Part shown: in pieces, positions 1-5,814 of the stretch
How positions within the stretch are numbered: position 1 is the stretch's first letter
Layout of the letters: every line of letters starts with the position of its first letter
NCBI GenBank assembly: GCA_013041975.1
Contig: JABDQZ010000187.1
Location: 1 to 5,814, forward strand
DNA from: Gammaproteobacteria bacterium
GTDB taxonomy: Bacteria; Pseudomonadota; Gammaproteobacteria; Chromatiales; Chromatiaceae
Direction: 5' to 3'
DNA length: 5,814 bases
Position numbers and translations under genes: made by a program
Notes under the pieces: generated by a model
Seen by the model: the letters and a program-made list of their open reading frames with translations, nothing else
The model's database searches: none
What the model was told of the DNA's origin: nothing

Positions 1-57
1 AAACAAATGGCCTATACCTATCGTATCCGAAAAATCCACCCTGAAGACTGCAGTCAT
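1..57 (-). CDS. pseG: PseG-like UDP-sugar hydrolase, N-terminal fragment (cut by window edge)
   Basis: Only the first 19 codons are present, and the frame is open to the window edge. Seen: the ATG (57-55) overlaps the pseC stop in an ATGA arrangement, and the peptide reads MTAVFRVDFSDTIGIGHLF. Known: PseG proteins (UDP-2,4-diacetamido-2,4,6-trideoxy-beta-L-altropyranose hydrolase, a GT-B-like fold that removes UDP in pseudaminic acid synthesis) begin with a strand of the type FRvDaS followed by a glycine-rich IGxGH turn, and both are visible here. There is no good Shine-Dalgarno, so translation probably depends on coupling to pseC. The assignment rests on a very short match plus the pseC context; a different nucleotide-sugar enzyme or a PseG-containing fusion cannot be excluded. 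Confidence 0.62.
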   Translation of the reverse strand, partial: MTAVFRVDFSDTIGIGHLF

Positions 58-1211
58 GACAACAGGTCAGTAAGAGTTGCCACCACATATTGTTGATCTG
101 CATCTGAAAGACCGGGGTAACAGGGCAATGTCAGTGTCTCTGCATAATACTTTTCTGCTTCAGGAAAGCTTTCAGTATTTATACCCAGTTGCTGGTAATA
201 ATGGTGATGAGATACGGGGATGTAATGAATCTGCACGCCAATACCCTTATCTTTGAGCTGCTGATACGCAGCATTTCTAAGATCAGGATTATTGTTACAG
301 TTCAGGCGGATGGTGTAGAGATGATATGAAGATAGTCGGTCTTCACAAACCCATGGGGTTTGAAGCGGAAGTACAGCTAAAGCTGCGTTATAGGCTTGTG
401 CAATATGCCGGCGACGTTGAAGGAATGTTTCTACCCGAGCAAGTTGACTCAGACCAAGGGCCGCATGGATTTCACTCATTCGATAATTAAAACCCAACAT
501 GATTTGCTGATAACACCATGGGCCCTCTGGCTTTTCAGGCATCTGCTCAACCTCTCTGGTAATCCCGTGATTTGAGAGCAACCTCATGGTATTGGCCAGT
601 TTCTGGTCATTGGTCAAAGCCATGCCACCCTCACCGGTAGTGATGATTTTTACCGGATGGAAACTGAATACCGTAATCTCGGAATACTGACAATTTCCGA
701 CTTTACCTTGCAGATACTCTGCCCCTAGGGCATGACTGGCATCTTCGATAATATGGAAGCCATATTCACTGGATAGCTGGTGTATTTCCTTGAGATCCGC
801 CGGCAGTCCAGCGAAATGCACTACCACAAGAATTTTAGGTAGTTTGTGTGATTTTCGGGCATGTTCCAGTTTGCTTTTTAGTTGAGCCACATCGATATTC
901 CAACTGTCAGGATCTATATCGATGAAATCGATTTCAGCTCCACAGTAGCGTCCACAGTTAGCGGAAGCAACAAAAGTGATGGAACTCGTCCACAAGTAGT
1001 CCCCCTGCTGAAGCCCTAGTGACAAACAGGCTATGTGTAATGCCGATGTTCCGCTGTTAACCGCTATCCCATGGGATGCTTTGGTATATCCACAAAGCGC
1101 CTGCTCAAATTTTGGAACTACATCACCTTGAGCAAGAAAGTCCGACTTGAGGACATCAACGACGGCGTCAATATCGGATTGAGAAACTGATTGTCGGCCA
1201 TAGGGAATCAT
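54..1211 (-). CDS. pseC: PseC, UDP-4-amino-4,6-dideoxy-N-acetyl-beta-L-altrosamine transaminase
   Basis: This is a PLP-dependent aminotransferase of the DegT/DnrJ/EryC1/StrS family. PseC transfers an amino group from glutamate to C4 of the PseB keto-sugar product, the second step towards CMP-pseudaminic acid in the cytoplasm. Seen, numbering from the ATG at 1211 (385 aa, normal length): an N-terminus IPYGRQSVSQSDI typical of PseC; NSGTSALH (about 52-59), a phosphate-binding loop; IEDASHALG (about 155-163), with the Asp expected to pair with the pyridine nitrogen; FSFHPVKIITTGEGG with the Schiff-base lysine near K188; then GFNYRMSEIHAALGLSQL and VQIHYIPV. An in-frame GTG at 1217 is the only other start before a stop codon. 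I chose ATG because the family begins at MIPYG; neither start has a clear Shine-Dalgarno. A small oddity is a run of three histidines after HYIPVS. Related transaminases (LegC, PglE) are less likely given the motifs and the PseG-like gene that follows. Confidence 0.93.
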   Translation of the reverse strand: MIPYGRQSVSQSDIDAVVDVLKSDFLAQGDVVPKFEQALCGYTKASHGIAVNSGTSALHIACLSLGLQQGDYLWTSSITFVASANCGRYCGAEIDFIDIDPDSWNIDVAQLKSKLEHARKSHKLPKILVVVHFAGLPADLKEIHQLSSEYGFHIIEDASHALGAEYLQGKVGNCQYSEITVFSFHPVKIITTGEGGMALTNDQKLANTMRLLSNHGITREVEQMPEKPEGPWCYQQIMLGFNYRMSEIHAALGLSQLARVETFLQRRRHIAQAYNAALAVLPLQTPWVCEDRLSSYHLYTIRLNCNNNPDLRNAAYQQLKDKGIGVQIHYIPVSHHHYYQQLGINTESFPEAEKYYAETLTLPCYPGLSDADQQYVVATLTDLLS

Positions 1212-1309
1212 AATCACACATTAGACAACATATTGTTCAAATTCTCTATAACCCGGAGAAAGGTTTTCAGGGGTAACCCATAAAAAGGTTCCAGGCTCAG
1301 ATCTGTCAG
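1212..1309. other. flgL-pseC intergenic gap
   Basis: This 98-bp gap separates the flagellar genes from the pse genes and is far longer than the 1-10 nt gaps inside the flg cluster. On the minus strand I find no GC-rich hairpin followed by a T-run, so no intrinsic terminator is evident and read-through from flgL is plausible. I also find no convincing sigma-70, sigma-54 or sigma-28 promoter pair. The gap holds an imperfect tandem repeat (1250-1290), a short palindrome GGGTAACCC (1271-1279), and a small dyad AACA-TAT-TGTT (1227-1237) at about the place where a ribosome binding site for pseC would be expected. No purine-rich Shine-Dalgarno is present there. Confidence 0.6.
1250..1290. repeat. 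Two imperfect 16-bp direct repeats, 25 bp apart
   Basis: The plus-strand copies are AACCCGGAGAAAGGTT (1250-1265) and AACCCATAAAAAGGTT (1275-1290), identical at 13 of 16 positions with start-to-start spacing of 25 bp. Each copy is also a loose dyad with AACC and GGTT ends around an 8-bp centre. The second copy overlaps the palindrome GGGTAACCC. The role is unknown. A paired protein-binding site upstream of pseC is possible, but a chance duplication in a 98-bp gap is not excluded. Confidence 0.45.
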
Positions 1310-2206
1310 CTAGATGTAGTTAAATAATGATAAATTCTGAATCTTGATAAAACTCTGCTGCGCTGCCTGAAGTCCGGCAAGTTCCTGGTTAAAGCGACTG
1401 ATTGCTTCTGCATAATCAAGGTCTTTCAAGGTTGACTTGTTTTTCTGAATTGATTCAGAAAACGAATCATTGGCACCCTTTTCACTCTCAATCGCATTAA
1501 CACGACCACCAATTCGAGACCTGATTGTCGCCAGATGATTGATGGCTGCATCAATATCATCAAGCGCATTTGGATCCTGAACACCATTAACATCCAGCTC
1601 AAAGGCATAACTGTCTGCAATCTGCATGACATTACCGCCGACAGCGCCAGGTACATTTTCAAAAACCACATAACCGGAGTCTGCAGTTTCAACCTGACGA
1701 CTTTTACCTATCTGGATAAAACGTTGGCCCTGATCTCCCTGGTAATTATAGGCATTATCATAAGCTGGTGTATCCATTCTATTACCACTGAAAATATACT
1801 CACCATCCTCGTTGGTCGTATTGGCAACCTGCAATAAACCATCTCGAATCTGGTAAGCCTCTTCAGAAACGGTTCTTCTATCCTCTGCAGAATAAATACC
1901 GTTGGCTGTCTGCACGGCCAGTTCTCTCAGACGCTGTAAGGCATTGATTGCAGAAGTCAGGGCTGTTTCTTCCTGCTGAAGCCGGGTCATGGCGTAATCT
2001 GAATTACGATTATACTGATCCAGTAATGTTTTCTCTTCTTCAAGCGCAACGATACGGGTCGATGCAAAGGGATCATCTGCCGGAGAACTAAGTCTTTCGC
2101 CCGTTGCAAGCTGTTGTTCTGTCTTGCTGAGTTTCACTTGCTGGCTCTCAATTGCATTGACACCACGTTGATACATCAGAGATGTTGAGATACGCATACT
2201 AGTCAT
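1310..2206 (-). CDS. flgL: FlgL, flagellar hook-filament junction protein (HAP3)
   Basis: FlgL sits on top of the FlgK ring and joins the hook to the flagellin filament outside the cell; it is exported by the flagellar type III apparatus. Seen in 298 aa: an N-terminal flagellin-like coiled domain (about 1-140) with MRISTSLMYQ, ATGERLSSPADDPFAST (34-50), QRLRELAVQTANG and DGEYIFSG (134-141); a short variable middle (about 142-215); and a C-terminal flagellin-like helix (about 216-298) ending in LSLFNYI, the usual FlgL end. The length is near the short end for the family (Salmonella FlgL is 317 aa), so the outer domain is minimal. The start at 2206 is supported by AGGGGA six nt upstream; the ATG three codons later (MRIST) matches the family start but lacks a ribosome binding site at a normal distance. 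It follows flgK by 10 nt and is surely cotranscribed with it. Confidence 0.95.
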   Translation of the reverse strand: MTSMRISTSLMYQRGVNAIESQQVKLSKTEQQLATGERLSSPADDPFASTRIVALEEEKTLLDQYNRNSDYAMTRLQQEETALTSAINALQRLRELAVQTANGIYSAEDRRTVSEEAYQIRDGLLQVANTTNEDGEYIFSGNRMDTPAYDNAYNYQGDQGQRFIQIGKSRQVETADSGYVVFENVPGAVGGNVMQIADSYAFELDVNGVQDPNALDDIDAAINHLATIRSRIGGRVNAIESEKGANDSFSESIQKNKSTLKDLDYAEAISRFNQELAGLQAAQQSFIKIQNLSLFNYI

Positions 2207-2212
2207 TTTATA

Positions 2213-2218
2213 TCCCCT
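2213..2218 (-). promoter_or_regulatory. Shine-Dalgarno of flgL, overlapping the flgK stop
   Basis: On the minus strand AGGGGA lies 6 nt before the ATG at 2206, and its first two bases are the last two of the flgK stop codon TAG (2219-2217). This placement supports the 2206 start over the internal ATG at 2197. It also suggests that ribosomes terminating flgK hand over to flgL. Confidence 0.7.
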
Positions 2219-4196
2219 AGAATGAATTCAGTAAGCTATCAAACAACTGGTTTGATACCCTGATTACCTGGGCTGAAGCCTGGTAGGCCTGCTGGAAACT
2301 CACCAGCTTTGCTGCCTCTTCATCCAGATTGACACCCACGACTTCATCCAAAGCCGTTTCTGCCTGTTCTTTTAATCGTGCCTGGGTATTTGAGCTGATA
2401 AGAGCCTGTCTGGTTTCAGCTCCAACCTCACCAATTAATGAAGAATACAGGTTAACAAAACTACTGGTAGGATTGGCTGCAGCCGTACTATCGTTGCGCA
2501 TGGTTTTTGCTGTTTGTAATGCAGCCAGACGTAGCGCATTGCGGTTATCACCTATGCCGATCGGGTTACCTGTATTGTCACTGTTGGTATCCAGTATAAA
2601 AGTATCCCCGGCAGCAGGTGAACCATTGATGGTTAGACCAAAATCTCCTAGCCCGGCGATAGTAATCGTCATTTCCTGGCCAGATGTATAAGCAGCAGGC
2701 CCACCTGGATAATTAAACTGATCAGGCGGAGTTGAAAACGTTAGTGTGATAGGCGCTGCCAGGGGTAGATTTGCAGGGTCACGGGTCAACAAACCATATG
2801 AAGAAACCTCTGCTGTACCTGTTTGTACTCCTTCAGAGACACTGACAGGAGAAGCAGCCGCCACTTCACGGCCATCGAGTATCTGAACCTCAACAGCCCT
2901 GGCAACTATTCGTGTCGGACGCAGGATGTAACTGTCATTAGCTACTGCGCCTGTTACATCCATTTCTATAGCGACATCATTTAGACCACCAAAAGTCAGT
3001 AGATCCGGAGGCCCGGCTACCGCTGTTTTTGTGGTGGTAATACCGGTTTGTCGATTTAAAATTGTCCAGTTCGTTCCATCTGCAGTTGAAACCTCATAAT
3101 CAGCTGTATCCAGCTCGGCCACATCAATGTTGGATATGCTTGCAGGCGTGCCGCCAGTCTGTACTTCCAGCAGCATCTGCGAACCATTGCCATCCGGTGT
3201 TTGATAGTCAGGCAAATAGAAAAACTCTTTTCCCAAAGCACCATTAAGGTCCATACCCAATTGGTGCTGCTCGTTAAAAAGTGTACCCAGGCCCAGAGCC
3301 ATCCTGCCTATAGCATTTTCTGTTGGATCGAGTATTTCATCTCTGAAACGCAAGTAACCACCGATCTTTCCACCACCAAGAAAATTAGTGATTACGGCGA
3401 CACTACCTCCACCACCTTCAAGGGTAATATCAAGGCGATCAACTTCAGCAGAATTAACCTGGGTTGCCAACTCAAAACTACGGGTACCTATGACCACGCC
3501 CTGACCATTGCCCATGAAAACATTAATCGTTCCATCATCCTGCTCAACCGTTGTTATATTGACCATTTCAGATAACTTGGTAATCACAGTGTCACGTCGA
3601 TCAAGGAGATCGTTTGGCATCTCCCCTCCAGAACCATTGACATAGAGCTGAATCTGCTCATTCAGGTCAGCGATGGACTTTGCATAAGAATTAGCATCGC
3701 CGACCAACACTTCCATATCCTGATTGATTTCAGTACGCAACCCTTCCAGAAAATCATGCATGGTATGAAACCGGTCCACCAGAATATTGGCATTACTCAG
3801 TAATACGTCTCTTGTAGACGATGAAGTAGGGTTATCAGCTACGTCCTGGACAGAATTGAAAAACCCTTGCATGGCCCCGCTTAAGCCGGCATCCGGATCA
3901 GCAATAAGATCAGCCACACGGCTGGCACGGTCAAAAAACACCTGAAAATCAGCATCAGAAGAAGTATAGGCTCTTAACCTGTCCATCAGAAACTGGTCAA
4001 ATTGACGTCTGATTTCAGTAATCTGCACACCATTGCCAATCGCGCCAATTCGGGTGTTGGTTGCAGGCAAAGTCCCCAGACCTACAATCTGACGGCTATA
4101 ACCTTCGGTATTAACGTTGGCAATATTATGTGAGGTAGTTGTAAGCTGTGATCTGAAAGCATTTAAGCCTGTAATACCTGTTTCCAATATGCCCAT
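2217..4196 (-). CDS. flgK: FlgK, flagellar hook-associated protein 1 (HAP1)
   Basis: FlgK forms the first junction ring between hook and filament and is exported through the flagellar channel. Seen in 659 aa: an N-terminal rod/hook-type motif (GITGLNAFRSQL, then TSHNIANVNTEGYSRQ, residues 7-35); a long helical region (about 80-215) containing LLDRRDTVITKLSEMV; and a C-terminal helix with EEAAKLVSFQQAYQASAQVI (626-645) and LFDSLLNSF at the end, all family hallmarks. The middle (about 230-545) is variable and large: Salmonella FlgK is 553 aa. It contains two similar-looking beta-rich stretches ending in GAVANDSYIL and GSPAAGDTFIL. I set the start at the ATG at 4196 because the protein then begins MGILETGI as in the family, with GAGGAG 7 nt upstream; the in-frame GTG at 4211 would add five residues and overlap both flgJ and that ribosome binding site. 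It follows flgJ by 1 nt. Confidence 0.97.
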   Translation of the reverse strand: MGILETGITGLNAFRSQLTTTSHNIANVNTEGYSRQIVGLGTLPATNTRIGAIGNGVQITEIRRQFDQFLMDRLRAYTSSDADFQVFFDRASRVADLIADPDAGLSGAMQGFFNSVQDVADNPTSSSTRDVLLSNANILVDRFHTMHDFLEGLRTEINQDMEVLVGDANSYAKSIADLNEQIQLYVNGSGGEMPNDLLDRRDTVITKLSEMVNITTVEQDDGTINVFMGNGQGVVIGTRSFELATQVNSAEVDRLDITLEGGGGSVAVITNFLGGGKIGGYLRFRDEILDPTENAIGRMALGLGTLFNEQHQLGMDLNGALGKEFFYLPDYQTPDGNGSQMLLEVQTGGTPASISNIDVAELDTADYEVSTADGTNWTILNRQTGITTTKTAVAGPPDLLTFGGLNDVAIEMDVTGAVANDSYILRPTRIVARAVEVQILDGREVAAASPVSVSEGVQTGTAEVSSYGLLTRDPANLPLAAPITLTFSTPPDQFNYPGGPAAYTSGQEMTITIAGLGDFGLTINGSPAAGDTFILDTNSDNTGNPIGIGDNRNALRLAALQTAKTMRNDSTAAANPTSSFVNLYSSLIGEVGAETRQALISSNTQARLKEQAETALDEVVGVNLDEEAAKLVSFQQAYQASAQVIRVSNQLFDSLLNSF

Positions 4197-4197
4197 A

Positions 4198-5133
4198 TCA
4201 GCTCTCCTCACTCACTGCATTTTCATCACTGGAAAATGCTGCCTGAATATCGCCACGCCTTAAAATGCTCATAATTTTTTCTGCATATTGAGGATCAGTA
4301 GCATAACCTGCCTGTTGCAGTTCATTGAAATAGGCAGCGGGATTTTCAGTATTTTTCAATGCCTTTTGATAACGTCTGTTTTCAAAAAGAAAATTCGCAT
4401 AGTCATTGAATGAAGCTTGATAAGATTCATAAGCCCTGAAATTGGCTCGTTCTTTTTTGGCAACGCCATCTCTGAACTCAAGGGTTGAAACATTCGCCTG
4501 CTTTCCACCCCAGCGTGAATCAGCCTTGATACCAAACAGGTTGAAACTGGGCTTGCCATCCGCCATTTTCATCTGCGCTTTGCCCCAGCCCGTTTCCAGT
4601 GCTGCCTGGGCCAGTAAAGCCTGTGGCTGAATACCCAATGCAGCAGCAGCTTTTTCGGCATAAGGTTTCAACTTATCAATAAAGGTTTTAGGTGTTCCAT
4701 CCAGTACAGACAGGCTTTGATCTGTGACGGGTTCAGCTGCGACCTTTTCTGATTGCATCACCGGCAACAAACGCATAGCCTGTTTTTGATAAGCATTGAT
4801 ATCCATACCTTGCCTGGAAACCTGCTTGTCTACCCCGGTAAGCTGCCGTTTAATCACATCAGCCAGACCCGCACCACCGGCTTCAGCAAGATGCACAGAC
4901 AGCTGCTCATCATACATTTCCTGGTATTTCTGCATTGACTGGCTATCGAATAACCCATCGGTCAATTTAGCCTTACGCATACTCTTGAGCATCATCTGTA
5001 AAAACATGGACTCGAACTGTTTAGCCGCTTTATCAAGCGCTGAATTTTGATCAGAACGCGCTTGTGCCTTGAGACTGGTCAGTCCTGCAAAGTCTGTATA
5101 AATGCTGGTCGTTGATGCGTAACTGGAATTCAT
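4198..5133 (-). CDS. flgJ: FlgJ, rod-cap protein with peptidoglycan hydrolase (glucosaminidase-family) domain
   Basis: FlgJ caps the growing rod and locally opens the murein layer in the periplasm so that the rod can pass through. Seen in 311 aa: an N-terminal rod-binding domain (about 30-100) with AAKQFESMFLQMMLKSMR and DEQLSVHLAEAGGAGLADVI; a linker (about 105-145); and a C-terminal GH73-type domain (about 150-295). Motifs there are QAALETGWGKAQ with the likely catalytic E180 (aligned by motif with E184 of Salmonella FlgJ), NLFGIKADSRW, a second candidate acid at E219 in STLEFRDG, and AGYATDPQYAEKI (275-287). All expected catalytic-region motifs look intact. Two-domain FlgJ is characteristic of Beta- and Gammaproteobacteria; many other bacteria have a single-domain FlgJ plus a separate hydrolase. 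The ATG at 5133 lies 1 nt after the flgI stop; a weak GGTG 7 nt upstream suggests coupled translation. Confidence 0.96.
   Translation of the reverse strand: MNSSYASTTSIYTDFAGLTSLKAQARSDQNSALDKAAKQFESMFLQMMLKSMRKAKLTDGLFDSQSMQKYQEMYDEQLSVHLAEAGGAGLADVIKRQLTGVDKQVSRQGMDINAYQKQAMRLLPVMQSEKVAAEPVTDQSLSVLDGTPKTFIDKLKPYAEKAAAALGIQPQALLAQAALETGWGKAQMKMADGKPSFNLFGIKADSRWGGKQANVSTLEFRDGVAKKERANFRAYESYQASFNDYANFLFENRRYQKALKNTENPAAYFNELQQAGYATDPQYAEKIMSILRRGDIQAAFSSDENAVSEES
4204..4209 (-). promoter_or_regulatory. Shine-Dalgarno of flgK, inside the end of flgJ
   Basis: GAGGAG on the minus strand lies 7 nt before the ATG at 4196 and inside the last codons of flgJ. It is the strongest ribosome binding site in the window and decides the flgK start against the upstream GTG at 4211, which would itself overlap this site. 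Confidence 0.75.
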
Positions 5134-5134
5134 A

Positions 5135-5814
5135 TCAGATCACCAGTAATTCAGCCTTTAAAGCACCCGCCTGTTTCAGTGCCTCAAGGATTGCCACAAG
5201 GTCAGACGGGGCTGCGCCAACCTGGTTAACCGCTCTGACCACATCATTGAGCTTCACTCCAGGACTAAACAGGAACATGTGATTGTTTTCCTGCCCTATT
5301 TCAACCTGACTCTGTGGTACCACCGCCGTGTCTCCTTCTGCCAGAGCGTTTGGCTGTGACACCTCCTGGGCTTCACTGATGGTCACAGTCAGGCTACCGT
5401 GTGAAACAGCCGCAGGAGAAACCCTTACGGTACTGTTTATCACCACGGTTCCGGTACGGGAATTTACTATGACCTTGGCCGACGACTCACCGGGATCAAC
5501 CTCAAGGTTTTCAACAATCGACACAAAGCTGACACGCTGTGACTTATCCCGTGGAGCATTTACCTGGATGGACGTGGCATCAAGGGCTTTGGCCGTACCT
5601 GGTCCCAGGTAAGCATCAATGGCCTTTACGATATTCTGGGCTGTGGTGAAATCACTCTGATTAAGATTGAACGTCAGATAAGGTAAATCCGCAAAAGGAC
5701 TGGGAACTTCACGCTCGATGGTTGCACCACCAGGAATGCGGCCAACACTTGGAATATTGACAGTGATGCTGGAACCATCTGCGCCAGCAGCACTGATACC
5801 ACCAACGACCAGGT
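5135..5814 (-). CDS. flgI: FlgI, flagellar P-ring protein, C-terminal part (5' end outside window)
   Basis: FlgI builds the P ring, the periplasmic bushing around the rod in the peptidoglycan layer. The reading frame is open from the right edge (first whole codon 5812-5810) to TGA at 5137-5135, giving 225 residues, roughly the last 60 percent of a family usually near 350-370 aa. The GTG at 5524 is internal, not a start. Seen: a conserved core with SVGRIPGGATIERE about 25-38 residues in, FNLNQSDFTTAQNIVKAID, an ENLEVDPGESSAKVIVNSRTG region, the GSLTVTISE stretch, and the typical end APSDLVAILEALKQAGALKAELLVI. The N-terminal Sec signal peptide expected for FlgI is outside the window. It precedes flgJ by 1 nt, in the usual flgH-I-J order. 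Confidence 0.95.
   Translation of the reverse strand, partial: LVVGGISAAGADGSSITVNIPSVGRIPGGATIEREVPSPFADLPYLTFNLNQSDFTTAQNIVKAIDAYLGPGTAKALDATSIQVNAPRDKSQRVSFVSIVENLEVDPGESSAKVIVNSRTGTVVINSTVRVSPAAVSHGSLTVTISEAQEVSQPNALAEGDTAVVPQSQVEIGQENNHMFLFSPGVKLNDVVRAVNQVGAAPSDLVAILEALKQAGALKAELLVI

Noticed and set aside
1275..1300. TGGAAC-N5-TATGG on the minus strand as a possible sigma-54 promoter for pseC
   Set aside because: The -24 half is only partial, and the -12 half has TG where the required GC should be. Too weak to annotate.
1298..1305. Palindrome CAGATCTG just after the flgL stop as a terminator stem
   Set aside because: It has no loop and no following T-run on the minus strand. An 8-bp palindrome alone does not support a terminator.
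1426..1837. Overlapping open frames on both strands inside flgL (1426-1692 minus, 1535-1837 plus)
   Set aside because: FlgL coding is continuous and conserved across this stretch. The alternative products are methionine-, tryptophan- or isoleucine-rich and look non-coding.
2329..2691. Plus-strand open frame of 120 codons opposite flgK
   Set aside because: It is antisense to the conserved FlgK C-terminal region. No family features and no support for expression; a shadow frame.
4197..4211. Upstream GTG start that would give FlgK five extra residues and overlap flgJ
   Set aside because: The family begins at MGILETGI, and the strong GAGGAG site is correctly spaced only for the ATG at 4196.
4247..4254. 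GGCGATAT on the minus strand upstream of flgK, resembling the -10 half of a sigma-28 promoter as found before flgKL in enterics
   Set aside because: No TAAA-type -35 element at the required spacing. The bases encode the Arg-Gly-Asp-Ile of FlgJ, so chance is the simpler explanation.
5522..5524. GTG as the start of a short protein at the end of flgI
   Set aside because: The same frame stays open to the window edge with clear FlgI sequence, including VGRIPGGATIERE, so this codon is an internal valine.
5328..5612. Plus-strand open frame of 94 codons opposite flgI
   Set aside because: It lies wholly antisense to well-conserved FlgI coding sequence. The peptide has no recognisable motif; it is a shadow frame.

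Overview
The window looks like the chromosome of a motile Gram-negative bacterium. A P-ring protein (FlgI) implies an outer membrane. A two-domain FlgJ (rod cap plus muramidase) is typical of Beta- and Gammaproteobacteria. Base composition looks moderate, around the mid-40s percent GC by eye. Protein style (FlgK, FlgL, PseC) suggests a marine or aquatic gammaproteobacterium; the genus cannot be fixed from this window.

Every recognised gene lies on the minus strand, so the window reads from right to left. From 5814 to about 1310 it holds the distal end of a flagellar basal-body/hook operon in the classical order flgI (5' part missing), flgJ, flgK, flgL. The junctions are very tight: 1 nt between flgI and flgJ, 1 nt between flgJ and flgK, and 10 nt between flgK and flgL, where the flgL Shine-Dalgarno overlaps the flgK stop codon. 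This implies one transcript with coupled translation.

After a gap of about 98 bp with a small imperfect tandem repeat and no clear terminator, the same strand continues into pseudaminic acid biosynthesis. A full-length PseC aminotransferase is followed, through a 4-nt ATGA overlap, by the first 19 codons of a gene whose N-terminus resembles PseG; it runs off the left edge. Pseudaminic acid is the nonulosonic sugar used to glycosylate flagellin in several polar flagellates. The layout therefore joins filament-junction assembly (FlgK, FlgL) to the probable sugar supply for filament glycosylation.

I see no mobile element, RNA gene, CRISPR array or plus-strand gene. The gene content is conventional. 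The points worth a second look are the flgL-pse junction, the apparent absence of pseB and pseF next to pseC, the 25-nt-period repeat in the gap, and the enlarged middle of FlgK.
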